A DNA stretch of 42,104 bases, taken from assembly GCA_036268995.1 (NCBI GenBank), contig DATATB010000175.1, positions 1 through 42,104 of the forward strand. The letters run 5' to 3'. The position numbers were made by a program, and so were the translations under genes. Below, piece by piece: positions 24,108 to 31,070 of the stretch (its first letter is position 1; each line of letters starts with the position of its first letter). Origin of the DNA: DATATB01 sp036268995 (GTDB taxonomy: Bacteria > Planctomycetota > Planctomycetia > Pirellulales > PNKZ01). The notes below the pieces were generated by a model. The model did not search any database. It was not told where the DNA came from and was given only the letters and a program-made list of their open reading frames with translations.

Positions 24108-24175
24108 AAGTGAAAAATGAAAAGTGAAAAATGCCGGATACTGATTCTTCACTGTTCACTGTTCACTGTTCACTT
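24108..24175. repeat. Inverted repeat, family A (AGTGAAAA...TTTTCACT), copy 1
   Basis: The left arm is made of AAGTGAAAAATGAAAAGTG-type units. The right arm is TTCACTGTTCACTGTTCACT. It fills the space between mgsC and mnmG (both minus strand) and contains the mgsC stop codon (24170-24172). An 18-nt string AAGTGAAAAATGCCGGAT is identical in copy 2 at 30679-30783. Confidence 0.75.
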
Positions 24176-25504
24176 CCCCGGTATCCAACTCGTCCCGGCC
24201 AGTGGCACTCCGGCCATGGCGGCGGCCTCGATGGTCAAGGCCACGAGGTCTTCGCGCTCCAGGTGATGCACGTTCGATTTGCCGCAGGCCCGGGCCAGCG
24301 TCGTCAGCTCCATGTTCATCACGCTGATGTAGTTCTTGAGCCGCCGGGCGCCGGCTTCGGCCGAGAGACGCAATTCAAGCTGCGGGTCTTGCGTCGTCAC
24401 GCCCACCGGGCACTGGCCCGTGTGGCAATGATGACAAAAGCCGGGCTCGGTCCCCAGGCGGTGATAGTCGGCCGTGGCATCGGCCTGGCCACCGTCGGCG
24501 TCGTAGGTGCTGCGATTGCAGTTGAGCGCCACGAGCACGCCCTGCCCGATCGAGACGGCATCGGCCCCCATAGCCAGCGCCTTGGCCACGTCGGCCCCGG
24601 TGCGAATGCCGCCGGAAATCACGAGTTGCACCTGCCCCTTCACTTGCAGCTCTTCCAACGCTTCGACCGCCTGTCGCAAAGCCGGCAGCGTGGGAATGCC
24701 GGCGTGCTCGATAAACACCTGCTGCGTGGCGGCCGTGCCGCCTTGCATGCCGTCGAGCACCACCACGTCGGCCCCGCTCTTGACGGCCAGCTTCACGTCG
24801 CTGGGCACGCGCGACGCGCCGATCTTGACGTAAATCGGCACCTGCCAGTCGGTGATCTCGCGCAGCTCCAGAATCTTGATCGCCAGGTCGTCCGGGCCGG
24901 TCCAGTCGGGATGCCGGCAGGCCGAACGTTGATCGATTCCCTCGGGCAGCGTCCGCATGGCTGCCACGCGCGGGCTGATTTTCTGGCCCAGCAGCATGCC
25001 GCCGCCGCCCGGCTTGGCTCCTTGGCCGATGACGATCTCGATGGCATCGGCCTGGCGCAGATCGTCGGGATTGAATCCGTAGCGCGAGGGCAGGCACTGG
25101 TAGACCAGCGTTTTGCTCGACTGCCGCTCCTCGGGCGTCATGCCGCCATCGCCGGTCGTGGTCGACGTGCCCAACGCCGTGGCGGCCTGGCCGATCGCTT
25201 CTTTGGCCGTGGCCGAAAGGGCACCGAAGCTCATGCCGGCCACCGTGATCGGAATCTCCAGTTCGACCGGCCGCTTGGCGTGCCGCGTGCCCAAGAGCGT
25301 CTTGGTCGTGCACCGCTCGCGATAGCCTTCGAGCGGGTAGCGTGACAGCGAAGCGGTGAGAAACACCAGGTCGTCAAACGAGGGGACCCGCCGCTTGGCG
25401 CCCAGCCCGCGGATTTCGTACAGGCCATGCTCGGCCGCGTGCTGGATGTAGGCCAGCACCTGGCGATTGAGCGTCGCACTTTCTTCCGGCGGCCGGTCGA
25501 ACAT
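24170..25504 (-). CDS. mgsC: Glutamate-synthase-like FMN/Fe-S protein, probable N-methylglutamate synthase subunit C (MgsC/GlxD)
   Basis: This 444-aa protein corresponds to the FMN-barrel part of glutamate synthase. It shows VAGMSFGALSATAKEAIGQAA, TTTGDGGM, IGQGAKPGGGGMLLG, VYVKIGASRVPSDVK-like strands, LDGMQGGTAATQ, VISGGIRTGADVAKALAMGAD, and Fe-S ligands C357, C360 and C365 (FCHHCHTGQCPVG). It lacks the amidotransferase and GXGXG domains, which are separate genes at 36144 and 37040 (mgsA, mgsB). That three-way split is the hallmark of the NMG synthase (Mgs/Glx) complex, which transfers methylamine from gamma-glutamylmethylamide to 2-oxoglutarate. The ATG is one base after the stop of the upstream protease-fusion gene (TAA-G-ATG on this strand), so translation is probably coupled. 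A stand-alone 'FMN-binding glutamate synthase family protein' of other function is the alternative. Confidence 0.8.
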   Translation of the reverse strand: MFDRPPEESATLNRQVLAYIQHAAEHGLYEIRGLGAKRRVPSFDDLVFLTASLSRYPLEGYRERCTTKTLLGTRHAKRPVELEIPITVAGMSFGALSATAKEAIGQAATALGTSTTTGDGGMTPEERQSSKTLVYQCLPSRYGFNPDDLRQADAIEIVIGQGAKPGGGGMLLGQKISPRVAAMRTLPEGIDQRSACRHPDWTGPDDLAIKILELREITDWQVPIYVKIGASRVPSDVKLAVKSGADVVVLDGMQGGTAATQQVFIEHAGIPTLPALRQAVEALEELQVKGQVQLVISGGIRTGADVAKALAMGADAVSIGQGVLVALNCNRSTYDADGGQADATADYHRLGTEPGFCHHCHTGQCPVGVTTQDPQLELRLSAEAGARRLKNYISVMNMELTTLARACGKSNVHHLEREDLVALTIEAAAMAGVPLAGTSWIPGK

Positions 25505-25505
25505 C

Positions 25506-27776
25506 TTACTTGGCGATCTCCGCTTGGATCAGCTCGTGCAATTGCTGCACGCGCTCGGTGTCGATGCCTTCGGGCATGTGCTCCAGCAGCCAGGCGGTGT
25601 CGACCTGGGCCTCGGCCGGGCGATGGGCTCGGGCCAACAGCACGGCGCGAATCAGCCGCTCGGTCGCGGCGTCGGGATCGGCAGCCACGATGGCATCGGC
25701 ATAACGCAGCACGGCCGGCGTGTCGCGCCCACGCTCGGCAATGCTCATCAAGTTGCGCAGCAGCCGGATAATAATCGCCCGCTTGGCGGTCGGCTGCAAG
25801 TAGTCATCCACCAGTTCGACGCCGCCGGTGGCCAGCACCTTGGCTGCCACTTGCTGACGATCGAGCACCCGGCCGGCGTCGAACACGTCGATAAACTGCG
25901 GCTCGCCCTTCTCGCTCGTCGAGCGCACCATGAAATGGCCGGGCAGTCCCAGGCCTTCGACCTTCAAGTCGAGCCGTCGCCCCAACTCCAGGTACAAAAT
26001 GGCCAGCGTGATCGGCAGGCCTTCGCGATCATCGAGAACTTCGTTCAGATAGCTATTAGCCTGGTTGTAGTAGTTGCCGCGGCTGCCATGAAAACCGTGC
26101 TCGGTGAAGAGATAGCGGTCGAGCGCGGCCCGGCGGGCATCGGCTCCCGCCTTCGGCTTGAGCGAGCCGCGAATCTCGCGGGCCATCCGGTCCACCTGCT
26201 GCCGGTAGGCGTCGACGTCGAGATCGTCGTTATCGAGCCGCGCGATCCATAGCGCCGCTTCGACCAGGTCGATCTTGTCTTCCGGCTGGGCCATGATGGC
26301 CGCCAACCGCCGCGTGGTGGCTTGCTCGTGTACTCGTGCCGCCAGAGCGCGCAATTGGGCCGCGCGTTCGTCCAGGGAATCGGCCTTGCGCCGCAGCGCC
26401 GCGATGCTGGCGTCGGCCGGCTCGTTGCGCAAATCGGCCAGCGCGGAAGTTGCCAGGGGCTCGGAAGTCGGCAGCCGGTCGATCGCCCGGGCGATCCGCG
26501 CCGCGACTTCGGCACTGGGTCCGGAGGGGGGCAACTTGGCCGCCAGCGCGAAATGCCGGAACTCGGCCTGCGTGTCGCGGAACTTGGCCAGCCCGACGCT
26601 GCCGGCGGTCAGTTCGGCATCTTCTGCTTCCAACGGTTCTTCCAGCAGGAACTGATCGTTGACCCAGCAGCGAATGGCCTTGGCCGGCTCGACGCGGACC
26701 TTGAGCACGTTCCAATCGCCGGCTCGATAGGCCGGGCTCGTTTCTTCGCGCAGCACCTTCCAAGAAAAAACATCCGGCCCTTCAAAGCGCGTCAGCCGCA
26801 GGTGGCCGGCGCTGGGATAGAAGCCAAAATGCCGGTCGCGCCCGTCGGAGCCGAACACCAATCCGGCCGCCCCGCCCTCGTCGTCGAGTTTTACCGCCAC
26901 CGACAGCTCAAAAGCCCCGGCCGGCGGCTTTTGCGTGGCCAGGCACAGCGCGCGGCCACCGAAGCCGGCGCCCGAGCCTTCCACCAGGATGCGTCCGGCC
27001 CGCTGCCGCCAGCGTGCACCGAAGTGCGTGGTCCATTGATCGGGATCGAGCGCCCCGATGGTCAGCCAGCGCTCGATCGGCACGGGATTGGGTTTTTGCA
27101 ACAGCGGCTTGAGCGCGTTGATCTTCACGGCGAAGCCCAGGTTGTCGGTCACGGCGCTTTTGAGCGTGGTGATGCCCTGCACGCGGCCGGCCGTGTCGAG
27201 CACCGGCCCGCCGCTATTGCCCGGCTCGACGGGCATGGCCAATTGGATCATCGGCACGCCCTCGATCTGCCGGCTGCCGGAAACCACGCCCGCCACGACG
27301 CTGTGCTCGAGCCCGTGCGGATTGCCCAAAGCCGCGACCGGGTCGCCCTGCTTGAGCTTGTCGGAATCGCCCAGCGCCAGGGCCGGCAAGCCTTTGGCCG
27401 CGATCCGCACCAGCGCCAGATCCAGCGAGCGATCGGCCGCCTCGATGGCGATCACCTCGTGGCTGCGACCGTCGAGCGTGCGCACGGCGATCGGCCGGGC
27501 TTCGCCGATGACGTGCAAATTCGTGGCCACCAGCCCATCGGCGCGGACGATAAAGCCCGTGCCGATGCCATCTTCCGAGCCATCGCGTCCGCTGACCGTG
27601 ATCACCACGACCGACGGCCTGGCCGCCGCCGCGATCTTCGCCACCCAAGCCGGCGGCGCATCGTCCGCCCCCGACTTTTCAGCGGCGGGCTTATCCTCGG
27701 CAGCCTTTTCCTCGGCCACACTCACGACGGGCAAAAGTCCAACCGCAAACAGCGTCAGCAGTAAGATGCGTGACAT
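25506..27776 (-). CDS. Exported trypsin-like serine protease fused to a jelly-roll domain and a SirB1/transglutaminase-like domain
   Basis: This 756-aa protein has a signal peptide at residues 1-21 (MSRILLLTLFAVGLLPVVSVA). Residues about 45-250 are an HtrA-type trypsin domain with His88 (TNLHVIG), Asp119 (RSLDLALVR) and Ser188 (PGNSGGPV). No PDZ domain follows. Residues about 265-430 look like a LamG/DUF1080-type beta-sandwich (FELSVAVKLDDEGGAAGLVFGSDG, WNVLKVRVE). Residues about 450-756 match the SirB1-type transglutaminase-like/TPR family (FHGSRGNYYNQANSYLNEVLDDREGLPITLAILYLELGRRLDLKVEGLGLPGHFMVR). ATG at 27776 is chosen because it exposes the signal peptide. It probably acts in the envelope or periplasm. 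This combination of three domains is unusual, and why mgsC follows with a 1-nt gap is unexplained. Confidence 0.88.
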   Translation of the reverse strand: MSRILLLTLFAVGLLPVVSVAEEKAAEDKPAAEKSGADDAPPAWVAKIAAAARPSVVVITVSGRDGSEDGIGTGFIVRADGLVATNLHVIGEARPIAVRTLDGRSHEVIAIEAADRSLDLALVRIAAKGLPALALGDSDKLKQGDPVAALGNPHGLEHSVVAGVVSGSRQIEGVPMIQLAMPVEPGNSGGPVLDTAGRVQGITTLKSAVTDNLGFAVKINALKPLLQKPNPVPIERWLTIGALDPDQWTTHFGARWRQRAGRILVEGSGAGFGGRALCLATQKPPAGAFELSVAVKLDDEGGAAGLVFGSDGRDRHFGFYPSAGHLRLTRFEGPDVFSWKVLREETSPAYRAGDWNVLKVRVEPAKAIRCWVNDQFLLEEPLEAEDAELTAGSVGLAKFRDTQAEFRHFALAAKLPPSGPSAEVAARIARAIDRLPTSEPLATSALADLRNEPADASIAALRRKADSLDERAAQLRALAARVHEQATTRRLAAIMAQPEDKIDLVEAALWIARLDNDDLDVDAYRQQVDRMAREIRGSLKPKAGADARRAALDRYLFTEHGFHGSRGNYYNQANSYLNEVLDDREGLPITLAILYLELGRRLDLKVEGLGLPGHFMVRSTSEKGEPQFIDVFDAGRVLDRQQVAAKVLATGGVELVDDYLQPTAKRAIIIRLLRNLMSIAERGRDTPAVLRYADAIVAADPDAATERLIRAVLLARAHRPAEAQVDTAWLLEHMPEGIDTERVQQLHELIQAEIAK

Positions 27777-27922
27777 CGGATCGTTTCTCGGCGAAAAAGA
27801 TTTCACATCGGTAGCCATTCAGCTTACCATCTCCGGCGTCCCGAGAGCAGCCGCCGCCTGGCAAGCGCTCGGCGGGCGCGGCGCCAGCCAATAATGGTTC
27901 CTGAGAGAAGGTTGGGAATCCC

Positions 27923-28207
27923 ATGCGACTTCCGCTCGTAGTGGCAGGATTAATTGCAGTCGCAACTGTTCGTGTCATCGTCGGCCCGGTCGTATATCGG
28001 GACCTGAGAGACCAACCAGATTTCGTCGTTTTTTATCTGCCGGCAATTGGGACATTTGTCGCCAATTGGATCCTCTTATGGCGATCCGGCCTTTTATCTT
28101 CCCGTGCCGCATTACGTGCGCTTTCTACGGTCGCGATCGCATTCATTCTGACAGCGTTTTCGACCCTTTGCGCAATGACCATTGCCTTTAACCGCTATGG
28201 CTCCTAA
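27923..28207 (+). CDS. Small hypothetical membrane protein
   Basis: This 94-aa protein shows three likely membrane segments: residues about 4-24 (PLVVAGLIAVATVRVIVGPVV), 35-54 (VVFYLPAIGTFVANWILLW) and 66-90 (ALSTVAIAFILTAFSTLCAMTIAF). No family was recognised. AGAAGG lies 11 nt before the ATG. Codon use is less GC-rich than in its neighbours, which could mean a young or horizontally acquired gene, or weak selection. It is divergent from the protease gene and followed by a strong terminator-like hairpin. Confidence 0.55.
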   Translation: MRLPLVVAGLIAVATVRVIVGPVVYRDLRDQPDFVVFYLPAIGTFVANWILLWRSGLLSSRAALRALSTVAIAFILTAFSTLCAMTIAFNRYGS

Positions 28208-28226
28208 TCAAGATCACGACGAGGAG

Positions 28227-28270
28227 AAAGGGGTCGGGAGTCTTTTTAAAAAATGACTCCCGACCCCTTT
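28227..28270. terminator. Perfect 16-bp hairpin with A/T loop and T-tract (family G)
   Basis: AAAGGGGTCGGGAGTC (28227-28242) and GACTCCCGACCCCTTT (28255-28270) are perfect complements around TTTTTAAAAAAT, followed by more T. On the plus strand this is a textbook intrinsic terminator for the small membrane protein gene. It ends only 7 nt before the ATG of the next gene (28278), leaving no room for a ribosome-binding site outside the stem. Confidence 0.8.
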
Positions 28271-28277
28271 TTTAAAA

Positions 28278-29183
28278 ATGCACGCTCGAGAAACGATCGG
28301 CTTTGTCGGCTTAGGGACGATGGGGCGGCCGATGGCCAGGAATTTGATCAAGGCGGGTTTTCCGCTGGTGTTTTTTGCGCGCCGGGCGGAAGTGGCCGAG
28401 GAGTTTGCGGCGCTGGGCGCGCGGCGGGCTGGCAGCGTTCGCGAGGTTGCGGAAGCGGCCGGTGTGCTGATTACGATCGTCACGGCTGATGCGCAGTTGA
28501 AAGAAGTCGTGTGGGGGCCGCAGGGAATTACCGAAGGCGCGGCTGGCGGCAAGCTGTTAGTCGATATGAGCACGGTCAGCCCGGCCACGGCGCGCGAGGT
28601 GGCCGAGCGGCTGGCACCGCTAGGCATGGCGTTTGTCGATGCGCCGGTTTCGGGCGGTCCGTGGGGGGCCGAGTCGGCCACGCTGGCGATCATGGCCGGC
28701 GGCTCGGCCGATGATATCGAGCGCGTCCGGCCGGTGCTGGACGCGCTGGGCAAGCACATCTTTCATGTCGGGCCGGTCGGAGCGGGCCAGACGGTCAAGC
28801 TGCTGAATCAAATGGTGGCCGGCGGCATCATGACGCTGTTGGGCGAGGCGTTTGTCGCGGCCCAGGCGGCTGGAGTCGATCTGGAGCAACTAATCGACGT
28901 CATGGGCCAGTCCAGCGCCGCTTCGGCGCTGCTTGCCGCTCGCGGAAAAAAATTCGTGCTGGCCGGCAACTATCAGCCTGGCTTCATGTGCGAACTGATG
29001 CGCAAGGACATGACCTTGGCCGTCGAGCTGGCGGCGCGATTGAACGTCCCCTCACCCACCGCCGCCGCCGCACTTCAACTGTACGCAGCCGCCGTGGCCC
29101 AAGGGTATGGCAAGGAAGATTTCGCCGCCGTGGCGAAGGCTTGCGCAGCGGCGGCGGGAACGGAACTCCACAAGAAGAAGTGA
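28278..29183 (+). CDS. Beta-hydroxyacid dehydrogenase (GarR/3-hydroxyisobutyrate dehydrogenase family)
   Basis: This 301-aa NAD(P)-dependent enzyme oxidises or reduces a beta-hydroxy acid (tartronate semialdehyde, 3-hydroxyisobutyrate and similar). The Rossmann motif is GFVGLGTMGRPMARNLIKAG (7-26). The substrate-binding DAPVSGGPWGAE and catalytic-lysine region GAGQTVKLLNQMVAGG are present, and the C-terminal all-helical domain follows (MCELMRKDMTLAVELAARL). The first motif begins at residue 7, so the start must be at 28278 even though a perfect hairpin ends 7 nt upstream. The stop codon (29181-29183) is inside the left arm of a long inverted repeat. It precedes the N-methylglutamate dehydrogenase-like operon by 252 nt on the same strand. 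A role in glyoxylate or C1 side-metabolism is only a guess. Confidence 0.9.
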   Translation: MHARETIGFVGLGTMGRPMARNLIKAGFPLVFFARRAEVAEEFAALGARRAGSVREVAEAAGVLITIVTADAQLKEVVWGPQGITEGAAGGKLLVDMSTVSPATAREVAERLAPLGMAFVDAPVSGGPWGAESATLAIMAGGSADDIERVRPVLDALGKHIFHVGPVGAGQTVKLLNQMVAGGIMTLLGEAFVAAQAAGVDLEQLIDVMGQSSAASALLAARGKKFVLAGNYQPGFMCELMRKDMTLAVELAARLNVPSPTAAAALQLYAAAVAQGYGKEDFAAVAKACAAAAGTELHKKK

Positions 29184-29325
29184 CCACGGATTTCACTGAT
29201 AACACGGATAAGAAAAATAAGACAAAACGGATCGACAAGAAACCCTAAGCGGGCCGTGGTTGCCGAGCGCTCGGTCCTTTCATTTCTTTCTTTTTATCCG
29301 TGTCATCCGTGAAATCCGTGGTCAC
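29180..29325. repeat. Inverted repeat, family B (GTGACCACGGATTTCAC...), 32-nt arms
   Basis: The left arm is 29180-29211 and the right arm 29294-29325. They are complementary at 30 of 32 positions; the core is CCACGGATTTCAC/GTGAAATCCGTGG. About 80 nt lies between. The left arm begins at the stop codon of the dehydrogenase gene. Similar CACGGAT repeats are common in planctomycete and related genomes, from memory and not checked here. Confidence 0.8.
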
Positions 29326-29361
29326 TCCTTCCTCGTGGATTGCACGATTCGGCTGTTCGCT

Positions 29362-29389
29362 TTGATCGCGGCGTGCCGGGTGCTATAAC
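29362..29389 (+). promoter_or_regulatory. Predicted promoter of the methylamine/sarcosine-type operon
   Basis: TTGATC (29362-29367) and TATAAC (29384-29389) are separated by 16 nt. Transcription would start near 29396, about 40 nt before the soxB-like start codon. Both boxes are close to the sigma-70 consensus, and the site sits just outside the family B repeat. Confidence 0.6.
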
Positions 29390-29435
29390 TTGCTGACAAC
29401 TACAGGCGCGAACGACCCTCCCACCCGCCCCCGCC

Positions 29436-30674
29436 ATGCCCTATCGGCTGCTGCGATTCGCCTTTAGCAAGCGCTATAACGAGCCGCGCATGTTTCGCCA
29501 GCCTGAGCGGCTGCGCGATCGCTACGACGCGGTGATCATCGGCGCCGGCGGACATGGGCTGGCGGCCGCCTATTACCTGGCCCGCGATTATGGCATGACC
29601 AATGTCGCGGTGCTCGACAAGGGCTACCTGGGCGGTGGCAATACGGGCCGTAACACGGCCATCGTCCGTGCCAACTATCTCACCGAAGAAGGCGTCAAGT
29701 TCTACCAGGAGAGCCTGCGGCTGTTTGCCGATCTGTCGCGCGACCTGGACTACAACTTGTTTTACAGCGAACGTGGACACTTTACGCTGGCACATACGGA
29801 GAGCACGCTGCGGACGATGCGTTGGCGGGCCGAGGTGAACAAGCACCTGGGCGTGCATAGCTACGTCATCACGCCGCGCGAAATTCAGGCCATTTGCCCG
29901 TACATCGACATCAACTGCGGCGGGCAGCCGATCGTCGGCGCGCTGTATCATCCGCCCGGCGCGATCGTCCGGCACGATGCCGTGGCCTGGGCCTACGCCC
30001 GCGAAGCCGATCGCCGTGGCGTCGAGATCCATCAGCAGACGGCCGTAACCGGCATCGAGGTTCGCGACGGCGCGGTGGCCGGCGTACACACCAGCCGGGG
30101 GTTCATTGCCACCGGCCGCGTGCTCTCGGCCGTGGCCGGTTACACGCCGCGGATCACGCGCATGGTCGGCCTGCGGACGCCGCTGGTGATCCAGCCGTTG
30201 CAGGCCTGCGTGACCGAGCCGCTCAAGCCGTGGCTGGACAGCATCGTGGTGTCGGCGAATTTGCATCTCTATGTCAGCCAATCGTCGCGGGGCGAGTTGG
30301 TGATGGGCGCGGCGCTCGATCCGTACGAATTGCACTCGGAACGCTCGACACTCGACTTTGTCGAAGGGCTGGCCGGCCACTTGCTCGAACTGTTTCCGTT
30401 TTTGTCGGATGTGAAAGTCAATCGGCAATGGGGCGGCATGTCAGACATGACGCCCGACTTTTCGCCGATCATGGGCACCACGCCCGTGCGGGGCTTTTAT
30501 CTCGACGCGGGCTGGGGCACTTGGGGTTTCAAGGCCACGCCCGTCTGCGGCACGACGATGGCCTACACCCTGGCCAAGGACGCCAACCACGATCTGATCC
30601 AGCCGTTCAATCTCTCCCGCTTCGAGCAGTTTTCCCTCGTCGGCGAAAAAGGCGCGGCGTCGGTAGGACACTAA
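29436..30674 (+). CDS. mgdA: SoxB-like FAD subunit, probable N-methylglutamate dehydrogenase subunit A
   Basis: This 412-aa DAO-family flavoprotein, homologous to the beta subunit of heterotetrameric sarcosine oxidase, oxidises the N-methyl group of a secondary amine. The FAD motif is DAVIIGAGGHGLAAAYYLA (31-49). It is followed by GYLGGGNTGRNTAIVRANY, which is typical of SoxB. His180 in IVRHDAVAWAYA is probably the position where SoxB carries covalent FMN. The C-terminal substrate/FAD region is GFYLDAGWGTWGFKATPVCG. The N-terminal MPYRLLRFAFSKRYNEPR matches the long N-terminus of SoxB, supporting ATG 29436, although no clear ribosome site precedes it. It starts the run mgdA-mgdB-mgdC-mgdD-gmaS-mgsA-mgsB. 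Real sarcosine or dimethylglycine oxidase activity is the alternative; the neighbours favour the N-methylglutamate route. Confidence 0.88.
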   Translation: MPYRLLRFAFSKRYNEPRMFRQPERLRDRYDAVIIGAGGHGLAAAYYLARDYGMTNVAVLDKGYLGGGNTGRNTAIVRANYLTEEGVKFYQESLRLFADLSRDLDYNLFYSERGHFTLAHTESTLRTMRWRAEVNKHLGVHSYVITPREIQAICPYIDINCGGQPIVGALYHPPGAIVRHDAVAWAYAREADRRGVEIHQQTAVTGIEVRDGAVAGVHTSRGFIATGRVLSAVAGYTPRITRMVGLRTPLVIQPLQACVTEPLKPWLDSIVVSANLHLYVSQSSRGELVMGAALDPYELHSERSTLDFVEGLAGHLLELFPFLSDVKVNRQWGGMSDMTPDFSPIMGTTPVRGFYLDAGWGTWGFKATPVCGTTMAYTLAKDANHDLIQPFNLSRFEQFSLVGEKGAASVGH

Positions 30675-30678
30675 CTGA

Positions 30679-30783
30679 GTGAAAAGTGAAGAGTGAAAAG
30701 TGAAAAATGCCGGATGCCACGGTTGATCTTCGCTCTCGCTTTTCGTCTTTCGCTTTTCACTTTTCACTTTTCACTCTTCACTA
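30679..30783. repeat. Inverted repeat, family A, copy 2, inside the operon
   Basis: The left arm is AGTGAAAAGTGAAGAGTG-type units (30679 onward). The right arm, TTTTCACTTTTCACTCTTCACT, ends 2 nt before the mgdB start codon. The arms are about 30 nt long and nearly perfect complements. It occupies nearly all of the mgdA-mgdB gap and so would form a long hairpin within the operon transcript. Confidence 0.8.
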
Positions 30784-30785
30784 CC

Positions 30786-31070
30786 ATGAAGCTCCTCACC
30801 TGCCCGATCAACGGTCCGCGGCCGCTGTCTGAGTTTGTGTATGGCGGCGAAGTGCGGCCAATGCCGGACGCGGCTGCGGCCAGCGATGCACAGTGGGCCG
30901 ATTACGTGTTTAATCGCCGCGGCGAGCCGGGCGTACACCAGGAATGGTGGTACCACCTGGCCAGCGGCACGTGGTTCGTTGCGGAGCGCGATAACGTGAG
31001 CGACCAGTTTCTCCGCACGTACCTATATGCAGACCGACCGCCAGCGGATCAGCCGGTAAATCCAATATGA
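30786..31070 (+). CDS. mgdB: SoxD-like delta subunit, probable N-methylglutamate dehydrogenase subunit B
   Basis: This 94-aa subunit has the family's core: LLTCPINGPRPLSEFVYGGEVRPMPD, then WADYVFNRRGEPGVHQEWWYHLASGTWFVAERDNVSD. In classical SoxD a CxxC pair helps bind zinc. Here the motif is C-P-I-N, so the second cysteine is Asn, and no other Cys occurs in the chain. I believe this CPxNG form goes with the methylglutamate-type complexes, but I cannot check it here. The ATG at 30786 is used. The longer open frame upstream runs through the GTGAAAA repeat and is not real protein. The stop overlaps the start of the next gene (ATGA). Confidence 0.85.
   Translation: MKLLTCPINGPRPLSEFVYGGEVRPMPDAAAASDAQWADYVFNRRGEPGVHQEWWYHLASGTWFVAERDNVSDQFLRTYLYADRPPADQPVNPI

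Noticed and set aside
24131..25345. A long open frame on the plus strand opposite mgsC, and similar ones opposite the protease gene (26322-27764) and shc (16049-17017)
   Set aside because: The opposite strand encodes proteins with clear conserved motifs; the shadows are His/Gln/Arg-rich with no recognisable family.
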